From the NCBI GenBank assembly GCA_917880885.1, contig OU862913.1, forward strand, positions 3,906,001 through 3,970,000: a DNA stretch of 64,000 bases. The letters run 5' to 3'. The stretch comes from Limnephilus marmoratus. Its lineage: Eukaryota > Arthropoda > Insecta > Trichoptera > Limnephilidae. Made by a program: the position numbers and the translations under genes. Under the pieces are notes generated by a model. That model was not told where the DNA came from. It did no database searches and was given only the letters and a program-made list of their open reading frames with translations. Below, piece by piece: positions 22,276 to 33,625 of this stretch (its first letter is position 1; each line of letters starts with the position of its first letter).

Positions 22276-24050
22276 CCCGTGGATAATTTATCCGTTTACG
22301 TAATTTTCAGGGTACCTACCTAGTTCATCAAAATATTCTAAAATAATATTTTATCTATATGGCAAGACAACCATTAAACTTTGTCGTAACCACCTCAAGC
22401 AAAGCCTGAAAATCGAACACCTGCGACCGTTTTAGAACATTTTACATACAAATTCACGATACAGGAAAGATACAGAGTCACGATATAGGAAAGCCTGCTA
22501 ATGGCCTGCTGTCTCCTCGATAATACGTTAACAAACATGTCATAAATGTCTACATTAATATTTGAGAAACAATTATATCAATTATAAATATTTTATATTA
22601 AGGTTTTGATGGGAGATACAAGAAGCTACTTATAAGTGTAAATTATATATTTAACATTAAAAAACAAAAAATAAAATATAGAGAAGAGAAATAAAAAGAA
22701 CATTCCAAAAGAAAAATAAAAAATTGTTTTTTTTATTTTTATTAGTACTCATGCTTTTCAACCATTCCAAAAAATTTTACTATTGATTGATGAATTAATC
22801 AATGTCAAATTCGGTTCTACTTAAATTGAAACGTGTGAACATAATCTTATTCAACTTTTTACGTTAAATAGAAGTGGATCAACAACAATCGAAACGTCTG
22901 AACGCGGCCATAGCTACACTCATACATACATTATTGAATTAATAATTTTCGCAACGGCAACACTGAACACTGAACTTCAAACAAAGGCAATCCAGTCCCG
23001 TGAGTGATATATTAATGCCAGTTGCCAGTCTCCTTTGCTTTCTCCTCACACACTGCACTCATTGTTGCTCCGCCTTTCTTATATTACCTAACATCCTAAA
23101 TACTACACAATTATTGTGTTCAATTTTTATTATTTAAAATTATTTCAATAACCATCATATAAAATTTTTACTTCGAAGTTTTTATAATTGAAGTGCATCT
23201 ACTTTTCTGGTGACGTTTATTCAACCACCGCGGCACTTCACCTTGTAGTGAGTAGGTTCTTATTATACTACTTAACTACTAAGCTTTTCATTGGTGCTTT
23301 TTATTGTAAAAACATATCGCTTTACACTTAATTGATCAGTTTTTTATAGTGTTGGCTTTATAATACATTGAGTTACCCAACCCCAACCAGGTTAGCAGGG
23401 TTCATACGATTGACCTTGAGTGAAATAGTTAACTCGATTCCTTTTTACTAAATTTCATTATCACAACGTCTTTTGTCTTTTTAATTACCCTTAAGGTCAA
23501 TAATAGACGTCAATAAGTCCTTTTTATTTTTCGCTCTTAAATTCATAAACCTATATTATTACTTTAGGGATATATTTCTATTACTTACATAAATATATAC
23601 CTTCTCCATAAGTCCATATATCAGATAACTGTTTCAACCCACACAAAACTACACCAACTGAATGTCAAATTAACAGTTCTGAACTCAGTGTGACTAAATA
23701 CATGAGATTGATTTACTTTCACGGAAAGTGTATAGCTTAACGATATTTTCGGATGATTCCATTTATGAAGCAAGTATTGTTCGATCTCCCACCAAATGAA
23801 AGAAGAAGGATTTTTTTTAATTTATGGACAAATTGAAGGCCATTTTAAGCAACGTTTCAATTCTGAATTGCGATATTTTACCAGGGCGATACTGAGTTCT
23901 TGTGCCTACACTCCGTGTGATTGAACACATCTGACCATAAATCTTTAAGTATTACCAATTGCATGCTCTTTAGATGCAAGTGCGTATCTAAATGACCCGT
24001 TCTGATATTATCATGAAAATTAATTGGAATTTTGGATGTAGCTCTTCTCA
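22276..24050. other. Intergenic, no supported gene
   Basis: AT-rich, with no frame of note and no recognised element. An arm of an inverted repeat is at 23840-23868 (partner 24500-24529). Confidence 0.4.
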
Positions 24051-24052
24051 TT

Positions 24053-24235
24053 GGTATATGGTATATTATATTATATTCATAGTATATTATATTACTTCGT
24101 AATATAATATACTATGAATATAATATAATATACTACGTAATATATTAGTAATATATTATACTATGAATATAATATAATATACTACGTAATATATTAGTAA
24201 TATAATATACTACGGTATAGTATATTATATTACGA
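24053..24235. repeat. AT-rich palindromic repeat cluster
   Basis: About 180 bp made almost wholly of TATAATATAATATACTA and its complement around small centres such as ATTACTTCGTAAT and ACTACGTAAT. It can form long hairpins or cruciforms. Confidence 0.85.
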
Positions 24236-24404
24236 AGGAACGTTTGTTCCGAAACCGGTCGGATTTGCGCATCAAATAAGTGGTTTATACAAAGTTAAAC
24301 TATTTCATTTTTTTATATTATATTCATTTGGGCTAAGTTAATCAGCGCTGCCTATAATATGAAATACAATTCTATGGTTGTTTTGGTCGGAAATAAGTAT
24401 TCCA

Positions 24405-24725
24405 TCAGAGTTTTAATAATTTTAATTCTTTCATCAAGTAATTGTTACATGGGATTTCAATTGGTGGACCCGATTTATAGTTAACACCAGTTAGACCACC
24501 ATTCAGAATTGAAACGTTGCTTGAAATGGCTTCTTCCGTGTTTGGTGACCAGATCTGAATAGCCAGGTACTTCCCCACCTTCGTCTTCCCCATCTCCTTC
24601 CCCTCCCCACTACCTTCAGCCTCACAACATACCCCAATTGGGGATGCCATAGTCCCACTGGCTCCAGATGGGAGCAGTTGGGACTCTTGTGCGGTATTCA
24701 TGTAAGAAAAAGAAGATATAAACAT
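24405..24725 (-). CDS. Uncertain open frame, 106 codons
   Basis: Not recognised. It has a Ser/Gly-rich N-terminal half and a C-terminal half with no identifiable domain. It overlaps the right arm of an inverted repeat (24500-24529), so it may be transposon-derived. I list it because it is longer than most chance frames here, but there is no supporting context. Confidence 0.15.
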   Translation of the reverse strand: MFISSFSYMNTAQESQLLPSGASGTMASPIGVCCEAEGSGEGKEMGKTKVGKYLAIQIWSPNTEEAISSNVSILNGGLTGVNYKSGPPIEIPCNNYLMKELKLLKL

Positions 24726-25070
24726 TTTCGATGAGACCAGATAGAAGAATTGAATTTAACTTGACTTCGAACTAAATAGGACTGCAAAATGTTTAATGTT
24801 GATATTATGTTCCAGTCACTGGAATGATGGAGAGTGCAGCCATGTTTGGCATCTATAAGCCTTCACTTGTGATTGTGTGAATGTGTGAAAGAAATTTTAT
24901 TTGGAATGGAATGGCAAGATCATTAATTTCATTGACAAAAAGAGAGAAGTATTATTCATTTTATGTTAATAGTTCAAGAGCTGATTTCGTTTGAAGAGAC
25001 TTGGGTTTTATTTGTAAAAGAACGTGGTTTTTAAATGAAGAGGTTTTGTTTCAAACCTTTTTTGTTTCAG

Positions 25071-25271
25071 CTGAAACCAATTGCCATCACCTAACAGGGC
25101 GCTATCACAGAAGTGTCATGGATCTTCCCAACCCAGAGAGTGTTTCCATCAAAACTGAACCATGGTCGCAGGAACAAGTCTCAGATGAAATGCCCTATTC
25201 GGATATAGAAATCGACCTCCCGGATGTGAAGAAGGAATGTTTACAGTATGCGGAGAGTGTTCAGCAAACTA
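25071..25271 (+). CDS. Orphan acidic exon of the zinc-finger family, with ATG
   Basis: An acceptor TTTGTTTCAG precedes 25071, and a consensus donor GTAAGT starts at 25272. After a short untranslated part, ATG at 25118 opens a frame (MDLPNPESVSIKTEPW...) that aligns with the 156-nt exon of genes A-C. It has two SUMO-consensus sites (Ile-Lys-Thr-Glu, Val-Lys-Lys-Glu) and ends in phase 1. No zinc-finger exon follows within 8 kb. Joined to the exon at 33626 it would stay in frame, so it could be the missing first coding exon of gene B. It could equally be a remnant of a lost fourth gene. Confidence 0.55.
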
Positions 25272-25473
25272 GTAAGTTGTTTTGCATATTATCACAAAGG
25301 TGTTTCAGATGGACGCAGTCAGATTAGTTTCTTGTTTTTGAAATGGAGTGCTGATACAAACTCTGATGTACGACAGTGAGTTCACACATGTGGAAGGAAA
25401 ATTCATGACGTGAATAGAATGGTGGAAGTCGGGAACGCCCGAGGAAGACAGGAAGGTTTGGATCTCGCCGCGC
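25272..25473. other. Intron or intergenic
   Basis: Follows the orphan exon. A short stretch near 25405-25450 resembles the LINE relic at 27030. Confidence 0.3.
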
Positions 25474-25780
25474 GTGAAATATTTATTGGATCACCAACAC
25501 CCCTTGTATTGGTCACCCCAAGAGGTTATCTACTCTTTGTCACTTAACAGGGGTGCCCGTATTCATGAGGTGGGGTTTGTCTGGGTCTTGGCGGTGGATG
25601 CATCTGCCCACCAGCTGTATCTCTGAGTGTGGAGAGACTTGTCGGGGGAGAACTTTTGGCCTCTCCAGCAGGACTCGCTCGGAACATCGCCTTTTACCGC
25701 AGTGGGGTATCGTCTCTATCGTCTCTGCCTACTCCTTCGGGATCGTAAGTTCTTTTAAATCTAAATGGAAAATATGTGTA
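25474..25780 (+). mobile_element. SINE-like element, diverged copy
   Basis: TTTATTGGATCACCAACACC at the start, then GGGGTGCCCG and GTTTGTCTGGGTCTTGG blocks shared with the other SINE-like copies. Its end, with GTCTCTGCCTACTCCTTCGGG, matches the 3' coding end of the LINE relic at 27030-27255. This suggests the SINE tail derives from that LINE. Confidence 0.55.
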
Positions 25781-27019
25781 TAAAAAAGCAACAAATAAAA
25801 CTTGCGGAGCCAACCAGTTAGTTAGGTTGGTGTGCGTAAAGAAAGTAGGGTACATTTCTGTTGAAAGAACTAATTATTTAGTTAATACTGGTTAAAATAT
25901 CATGGAATAATTAATTCTTCAGACACAGAGTAATAGTTCAGAGATCTCATGGAAAATGTATATATCGTAAATATTTATTCAATGTCTAATTTTTTTATTG
26001 ATTTGGGTGATGGCGTACTTTCGTAATGTAGAAAAAAAACAGTTTAATCTATCTATATTTTTATACATAAATCAAAATATGCTTGCTTATTTGTAAATAT
26101 GAATGTAAGTGAGTTGTCTATGTATTGCTTTATTAAGCAAGGAAATGTTTGAAACTTTCAAAATACCTTCTTTCCACCCTCGCAAAGGTTTCTGGATTAT
26201 TACAACCACATGACAATACATCTGAAAAGTTTTTAATCGTTACAAAGACTCTTGCGAAACTGTCAAAAATATCACAATTTGAGAATGGCATTTTGCAAAT
26301 CATCGATTGTTGAATCAAAATTAAATTTTTGAATAAACTCTTTAAATGAATGAATTTACTTCAAGTACTAAGTAAGTAAGAATTAAAGGCTTTTTAAATA
26401 GGTACTTGTGTTAGTTACTAAATTTGATTGATTGTTCTTATAATATACAAACATGAATATTTGTGATGTATGAAAAAAGAAAATTTTAATTAAAAAATTG
26501 TAATAGGTGGCATGCGAGCTGTTTGAAAACTAAATATACTGGGACTGAATGGACAAATGGAACACAAAAGGTGGGTTGATGGGAAGGGAGATGGGAAATG
26601 GGAAGAGGGGTGATGGAAGGCGGGGAAGATGGAGGGGAAAAGCGTGAGGGGAAGGGGAAATTTTGTTTTTTTTTTTTATTTAGGTATCTGTATTACGTAT
26701 GTTGACCAGTGGCGGCCGCTGCCCTGAAAACCCTGTCCTGTTCTGCTTCACTTTTAATCCGTACCTATGACATAACCATTACTTAGCAATATTAGGTAAA
26801 TATGATTCCACGAGAGAAGGTCTATTCTAAGCTGTTTTCGAAGGACGAAAACTTCTACGTGTCGCTTTTTAATATATATATATTTTTTTACAAATATTTT
26901 TCTGTATTAAGAAAATAAAAACACATCTCAAATTTTTCGTAAATAAATCTAAATTTTTTTTTTTTTACAATGTTTAATTTATTTTATATTAAATTTCATA
27001 AAATAAATTTGAAAGTAGT
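25781..27019. other. Intergenic, no supported gene
   Basis: AT-rich. A purine-rich stretch (about 26570-26660, G/A on the plus strand) and a CCAGTGGCGGCCGC motif near 26704 are the only marked features. Confidence 0.35.
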
Positions 27020-27260
27020 ATAAGAAGAATATACGACGCAAATGTGAATGGTAGAAAAAGTCGGGGACGCCTGAGGAAGACATGGCACTATCAAGTGAAT
27101 CAGATACTTGAGTTGGGCCATGTCAAAAGTCGGAATAATAGAAGAGAATGTATGAGACGATGTATGAATGTGAGTGAGGCAAAGAGTGTGTGCCAAGACT
27201 GAGTTGTTTGGCGATCCGTCCTCTCTGCCTACCCCTGCGGAGAAACGGCGTGATGTTTAG
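27020..27260 (+). pseudogene. LINE ORF2 C-terminal relic
   Basis: The frame reads an RGRLRKTWHYQVNQIL-type block followed, after one in-frame stop, by VVWRSVLSAYPCGE. This is the typical end of an insect LINE reverse transcriptase. Only the last 70 or so codons remain. Confidence 0.5.
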
Positions 27261-27699
27261 TTAGTTAGTCTTATATTTCATTATAAACAGTATACAAACA
27301 GTATTTATAAACAATGTATAAACAGCACGAGGGCAAAATTGTCAAAGTTACCTATAAAAAAATTGAATTCCTTAATGATCTGCGTTTTATAATTTAACAC
27401 AAATAAAAAAGTACATATATGTTTAATTTAGGTATTTGCTATACCTTTTGATTAAAAAAATAATTATTTAGTTTGGTTAAGTATTTTTGCTTCAAATTCA
27501 AATTGAAGTTTGTATGATAAGGGCCGCCCGTGTGACACACAAATATAGCTTAATTTATCATACATACGCCTGGCGTTGCGCGCCGGCGATGTTTGGGATA
27601 TTTGATACAAAAACATATTTCGTTCCGCTTGTAATCGGCCTGCACACGGGGACAGGGCAACATCGCTCGGAACTTTGAGAATTTGCTAACCCTGATTCA

Positions 27700-28005
27700 T
27701 AAATTTTATAAATATGTATGTTATTAAGTCACTTGCTTTAGGTCAGCATTTATATGTCTTAGTCTTAAGTCACTAGCTATAAGTCTTAGATGTAAGTCAG
27801 TAGTTATAATTGTAAATATTAATTGTAAGCCAGTAAAATAAGTCTCTAGCTATAAGTCTTAAATGTAAGTCACTAGTTATAATTGTAAATCTTAGTTGTA
27901 AGCCAGTAATATAAATTCCCTTAAATACTTATTTGTACAGCGAACTTGAGGTGATTTTTCACAAAAACGGCGCTATATAAATTAGCCAAATATTATTATT
28001 ATTAT
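27700..28005 (+). repeat. LINE 3' tail with internal duplication and (ATT)n end
   Basis: A block of about 75-80 bp (GTCACTAGCTATAAGTCTTA...) is present twice. GGCGCTATATAAATTAGCCA follows, then ATTATTATT repeats. Ending in a short simple repeat is typical of CR1/I-type LINE tails. Confidence 0.45.
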
Positions 28006-29049
28006 ATTATAAAGTAATTTTAGGCGATATAATTTACCGATGCTGCACACGAACACACTGTGCAACCAGCCACCCTTGATGTTGACATGGTGTTTTTCGA
28101 TGCCTGCCTCACTATGAAGGGAAGAGGCGGGGAAGGGGAACGGGACGAATGGGAAAGGACACGCAGGGAAAAATGGTTTCTAAGTGGCAATGCAACGCAT
28201 GCCGGGAAATCGCTAGTTATGGATAAAATTACGTTGTGGTAGAAAATAAATATGTTTGGAAATTAGAAAAGGCTAAAGGGGCCCCGAGACGTGCATTGCC
28301 CAGGGAACCCGACATGTATAATCCGACCCTGGTTCTAATTAATGTGAATAATAGGGCTGAAAGATTTAAGAAAGCAGAAGACAAATGGAACAGTATAAAA
28401 AATGGCTAGCCTGACTTACATTTACTGCTAATAAAACCTAATTCATTAATTCAAAACAAAAACAAAATTATAAAACTCGGAGTGTTACCTGATCATCAAA
28501 ATTCAAAGCCCGCATCACTGAACTGAACATTTGTCCCTCATTAGATAATTATTTGTCCTCGTATTATTTCTCTCTTATTGGAATCCGTTGACCATATAAC
28601 GTTTCTTGTTGTACAAGCTCCTTGACATTCATAAATAACACACGAGGAATAACAACTAAGACATATATTAATAATAGAAACATCATATCTCAGGGGCAAC
28701 ACATATCCAACAAGTAACTACAAACACAACTTTTGGGCAAAAAAGAATCTTATTACCTCTACAATAAAATCCTACTCTCTCTCAAAATCCAAAACAAATT
28801 TAAATCTGCGGAAAAATTAAATTTAAGTAACAAATGTACATTTAATAAAACTCTTCAAAAAACAAAATGTCTAGAAATTGTTACATAGTTAATGCCCAAG
28901 AAATACAAAAAATTCTCAAATTAAAAGCTGGATACAAAATAAAGGGAGAACAGAAACAGAAAATATTCTGACAACGAATACAGATTGAAACCAATATCAC
29001 TCCCTCCACATAAAAAAAAACACAATATAATTTATTTTACAATTATTTT
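28006..29049. other. Intergenic, no supported gene
   Basis: 28060-28330 is GC-richer and looks like a degraded short interspersed element (GCAACGCATGCCGGG motif shared with 20640). The remainder is AT-rich with no feature. Confidence 0.35.
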
Positions 29050-29522
29050 ATGAATTATAATTTCTTAATATTTTTCTTGAAATCCTGAAGGAAATCCTAA
29101 ACGCGGATCCCATTGAGGATATTATTATCTCTACTGGTCACGAAAAACGACGATAATTAATTTTTTATTACTTATTGTTTTATTTTGAAAAGTTTTATTT
29201 ATTATGTTCTTTTTACTTATTTTTTTTTTTGTATTTTCTGCTACCTTTTTCGACACATCCAAGTCGGCTAACTAAAAAATTTAAAACTAACTTAAAAATG
29301 ATTAAAATAAAAATTAAATAATTTAATACATAATTTATGCCCACGTAATACAACAAATTTATTATTATTATTTCTCCCTTGGTTATTTCTCAATTGTATC
29401 TTTAAACAACTTTACTCTTGCCATAATACTTTTTTTACCTAAATGTTTTTATTATAAAAATATTATTTGTTTGAAAGTTTGGAACTAATTTTCTAAATAA
29501 TTGCTCTTTGTAATGTGGTAAT
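29050..29522. other. 5' flank of paralogous segment B
   Basis: Matches segment A from about 6390 onward with small indels (shared GATCCCATTGAGGATATTAT). It ends at GTGGTAAT (29515-29522), the left target duplication of the hAT-like element. Confidence 0.6.
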
Positions 29523-29899
29523 AGCGTAGCGTGGGTTTCGGCCGCCCGGGGTGGAAAAAAATCTTGCCGCCCCCCCCCCCCCCCCCCCCCCTCTAACTTC
29601 TACAGCTACTTTTTCCGCATACTTTCAAGCGCTGACAGCGGTGGGGGGGGGGGGGGGTAAATATCTTATTTTTTATGCCGATTTTTATAATCTCATGTGC
29701 CGAGATTTTTCTCATTCGAGAGATTTTTGTATAAGTGCTCTCAGAAATTTAAAATGGTATGCCTGTAATAAAATTTCGCATCTTCATCACGCATACGTAT
29801 GGAGTGCAAATCAAATGCAAAACTTCACTGGGTACATGAATCAGCAACTTATTGTTATATTGATAGCACAAAACTTGTTTAAAATAAATTAAATATGCG

Positions 29900-31370
29900 G
29901 TGTATCAGAACTACACTCAGAACATAAAAATGATTTTTCTTTGATTCTAGCGGCACTTACATTCTGAACACAAAACTGGTTTTAAGCAAATCTGTATGTG
30001 GTGAATTAAAACTACACTCAGAACATGAAAATGGTTTTTCTTTGATTGTGGCATTAAATAAATAATAGTCTGCAACTAGAATTTCATCACTGCACATCGA
30101 ATGACAGAATGTTTTCCTTCGAAAAGTGTCAGCAGCAATCCAACTGGAATTTTACATTCTGTACTGGTTTCAATTAAATCTGTACCTGGCGAATTAAAAC
30201 TACACTCAGAACATGAAAATGGTTTTTCTTTGATTCTGGTAGCACATTCATAGTCTGCAAATAGAATATAATAACTGAACTTCAAATAACTGCCGCCCCG
30301 GGAACCTTTATTGGATTACCAACACCTCTGCCCCAAGTGGTTCGCTACGTTTGGTGATTTAGCATGGATACCCGGGTTCATGGGGTGAGGTTTGTCTAGG
30401 TCTTGGAGGCGGATGACCAGGACACACTGAACCCCAGATTCCTACCCACCCCTTAAACCCTTTTCCTTCCCAGAACTCTCCTTTCCCTCCTTTCCTTAAA
30501 AACCCTCCACACACATCACCAAAACTGACATAGGCCCTGAGGGAAATTATTTTCCTCAGGGCTTCTTGTGTGGAGCTCATGTAAAAAAAAAAGTTTTCCT
30601 TCGAAATGTGTCAACAGATGAATCCACTACTGGAAATTTACATTCTCAACACAAAATTGATTTGAATTAAGTCTGTATGCGGCGAATTAAAAGTACACTC
30701 AGAACATGAAAATGGCAGCACATACAGAGTCTGTAACTAGAATTTTATAACTGATCTTCGAATAAGATAATGTTTTCCTTTGTGTCAGCAGATAAATCGT
30801 CAAATGGAATTTTACATTCTGAAAACTGGTTTAACCCTTCGAATAATAAGAAAAAAATATCTATAACTTTTTCCTGGCAATGTTTGCTCTCTAAATTTCC
30901 GATCTGAAAATCTAGATAAAGTAATTTTTTGACGTGCTTATTATAACATTATTGACTCTAAATATTAAAATTTTGATATTGGAAATGTTAAGTGGCTCAA
31001 AAATACACGCCTGCGAATATTCGAATTAAAGGACCTAAAATAGAATAAACTAAAAATTTTAAATACAGATTCCTTTTCTTAAAAAAAATGTAATAAAAGT
31101 ATTTCTTAACTTTTTATTGCAATCACAAATTTATTTTTAAAATAAATGTGTGGGACATAATTTCACAATTTTATTTTAAAATTAAATGTATGGGACAATT
31201 TGCGTCTCCTGTGATTAGACGGGTTAAATTAAATTTGAATTTGATGAATTAAAACTCTCAGAATATGAAAATGGTTTCTCTTTGATTCTGGCAGCACAAA
31301 CATAGTCTGCAACTAGAATTTTATAACTGCACTTCGAATAGAAGTGAAATAAAGAAGGTCTAGATTCGTT
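29900..31370 (-). pseudogene. Decayed C2H2 zinc-finger array (inside hAT-like element)
   Basis: Minus-strand translation repeatedly gives KEKPFSCSECSFNSP, TDLI, KPVLCSEC, HLLTH.EGK and YSKCSYKILVADY blocks. These are finger pieces with TGEKP-like linkers, C-x2-C pairs and occasional H-x3-H pairs, broken by stops and frame changes. Each motif recurs at roughly 190-250 bp, suggesting a two- or three-finger higher-order unit. The SINE-like copy at 30305-30592 interrupts it. The same units occur at 32760-33010, 40655-41640, 54530-54840, 55975-56370 and 56800-57000. Confidence 0.6.
30305..30592 (+). mobile_element. SINE-like element, copy 4
   Basis: CCTTTATTGGATTACCAACA start and GAGCTCATGTAAAAAAAAAA end, as in copies 2 and 3. 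Inserted in the zinc-finger relic array. Confidence 0.7.
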
Positions 31371-31373
31371 ACA

Positions 31374-32743
31374 TTAACCCTAGAAAGATAACCTTATTCT
31401 GCCGTACATAAAAGATAACCATACGCCGCAGAGGCGCATAATATATTAATGATTTTTTTTAAATTAAATACCTACGTAATGTATTTATTTAGGTGATTAT
31501 TTTAATGTGTGGTTAATGAACTAATAATAAAAAAACTTTTTTAGTGAAATTATTTATTTGTTTTAAACATTAAACTTAAATCAAAAAACCTCTAGAAAAA
31601 ATCAACAAAATTAACCCTTTTCTGTTTACAAGAAAATATTATCACAATTTTATATCTTTTTTTTATAAAACTAATTAAACTATTTTAATTTACTAATCAA
31701 CTATAAAATAATCAGTCAAAACTATAATTATTTCGCTAAAAATTTGGTTTAGAGGCATTCAAAGCAAACATCTTTTTTGTAAACTGTTTTTTTGCATTTG
31801 GCGCAAGTCGTCTTTGACATTATTTTTTTTTACTTAAGCAAAAGCTGCAATACCGTATTTTCTTAGCTGGAGGTTCTTCTTCATTATCTCTAGAGCTCTG
31901 CACATCGGGATTCGGAAGAATATTGATGATATTGTCTCGCACACGCTTGAGCAAAGTAGGAGCTTCGAGTCATTCCTTCATCCACGGTTCAGATAACTGA
32001 GTGCTTAACTTTTTCATATATTCCCTTCTATTTAGAGGCTTTTCATTTTTCGCTAGAACGTTGTGACAGTATATGACATAAGAATTGACGAATGCCATGT
32101 TCAGTATGCCATAAAGCATAGCCATTGGCCACCTATTGGTTTTCTTGAACATGACATTGAGGAACACATTTGATCGAATGTGTCCACCCCGCCTTTTACA
32201 GGCTCTGAAGATACTGGTGGAGTTATAATGTCTTCATTTTGTGTATCATTCAATTCTTCTGGCACCTCATCATCGATGAATTCATCTTCATAGTCACTCT
32301 GCATTTCATCTTCACTCACATGATCTTCTGTTTCACTGCCACTTTCCTGATGTCCATCATGCTCGTTCTCTTCTTCTTCAGCCATAAATCTCAATATTGC
32401 ATTATCAGATAGTATTCTTCGGCTAGTCATGATGACGCTAAAAAAATTTCATGCTAAAACAACAAAAATATACCTATAATAAACATGTATTGTAAGTATA
32501 AACAAATTTATACTTTTACTAAAAGTCACTCAAAAGATAACCATACGCCTTCGGAGCGCATTACCTGGTCATAACTGCAAAAATCTGGTACTTATCGCGT
32601 AAAAACGGCCGTCCCGTGCACCTGTGCACCGACGACTGAGCTAACAAAAAAGGACAGCTAGATACGCGCGGTCATTAGAAAGAGACAGCGTTTTCTTACC
32701 GTCGCGGGCGCCTCTGAGGCGTAGGTTATCTTTCTAGGGTTAA
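31374..32743 (-). mobile_element. piggyBac-family element, internally deleted
   Basis: 1362 bp (31378-32739) flanked by TTAA on both sides (31374-31377, 32740-32743), with terminal inverted repeats CCCTAGAAAGATAACC. Subterminal copies of AAAGATAACCATACGCC lie at about 31411 and 32533. TTAA targets and CCCTAGAAAGATA ends are hallmarks of piggyBac close to the classical moth element. The transposase body is deleted. Confidence 0.9.
31749..32430 (-). pseudogene. piggyBac transposase remnant
   Basis: The frame from ATG at 32430 encodes the acidic N-terminal region (Asp/Glu-rich, about residues 15-75). It then jumps directly to a C-terminal piece starting KGGVDTFDQMC, so the catalytic DDD domain between them is deleted. 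A one-base loss in an A run then shifts the frame (continuing at 31970-32167), and an in-frame stop follows at 31970. Further on, the remains of the C-terminal cysteine-rich zinc-binding domain (CSFC, CAKCKK, CFEC) end at 31749. It cannot make transposase. Confidence 0.85.
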
Positions 32744-33258
32744 ATGTAGGGCCGTTTATTCAAAAAAATTAGATTCTTGCGAAAACTCCGAAAGGGTGAC
32801 CATAAGTTGCCTATACCGGGGTGGGACAGTGATGGGTACTTCAATGCACTTTGAATAAAATAATGGTCTCTTTCGAAATGTATCAGCAGATGAATACACA
32901 ATTGAAATTCATTCCTTAATACATTCTGAACACAATTCTGATTGTAATTAAAAGTGAATCTGTTTGCGAGTTATAAGCTTTAATTAGTATTACTCTCATA
33001 CGTTCGGTTTTCCAACGAATTGTGAAATTTGCATCTCAAAAAAATATAATTATTGATATTTTTAATAAATAATAAAAAAAGAGTTGGATTCGTAAACGAA
33101 AGTATCGTTGAACATTTTCATATAATGATTTGAAGTGGTTTAAATTTTTCGTAGATAATATTATTATTTATTGTGAAAATTTGCCGCCCGGGGCGGGCCG
33201 CCCCCCCCCCCCCCTCCCCCCCCCCCCCCCCCCCGCCGCACCCCTCGCTTAGCCACTG
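32744..33258. other. Right part of hAT-like element
   Basis: Zinc-finger relic motifs (about 32760-33010), AT-rich DNA, then a C-rich tract (33198-33233) and the terminus. No coding frame. Confidence 0.5.
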
Positions 33259-33625
33259 GTGATAATATCTCATAGTTGATAACAAGACAACTGACGACTA
33301 TTAGAAAATAACAATTATTATTAACTGTTCCTGCAGCAAATAAAGTTTAGAGATTACTTTATCCTTTTTCAAACTTTATGTTTAAAATCTATTTCCTATC
33401 AAAAAAAAAAATTGACCTTCCATAATATAATATTCTTATCCAATATTTTGTACCCGCTTAGTTACTGCAATCAGCTTATCACCAGGATCTTTCTTAAACT
33501 AGTGAATCAATCCATCCATAAAAATATACCTAAGTATAATATCATAAATAGCACCGACTTACGGCGAATTTTTAATGTAATACGTCATTACTCATATTAT
33601 TAATGTTTCGTTTTTGTTATTCCAG

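Larger units (their letters stand above)
29515..33266. mobile_element. hAT-like element with 8-bp target duplication, carrying zinc-finger relics
   Basis: Element 29523-33258, flanked by GTGGTAAT (29515-29522) and GTGATAAT (33259-33266). Segment A keeps the empty site, a single GTGGTAAT at 7254-7261 followed by the same downstream sequence. The right terminus read inward is CAGTGGCTAAGCG; the left terminus, GCGTAGCGTGGG, has lost its first bases. The copy at 54179 preserves CAGTGGCGTAGCG. The 8-bp duplication and CAGTGG ends fit hAT. There is no transposase; the interior holds C/G homopolymers, decayed zinc-finger repeats, a SINE-like copy and a nested piggyBac. Confidence 0.7.

Noticed and set aside
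26573..26720. Purine-rich tract and CCAGTGGCGGCC motif as another hAT terminus
   Set aside because: Only a short match to the hAT-like end, with no second end or target duplication seen.
28060..28242. 60-codon frame with charged composition
   Set aside because: Lies in a degraded short interspersed element. No context or conservation visible.
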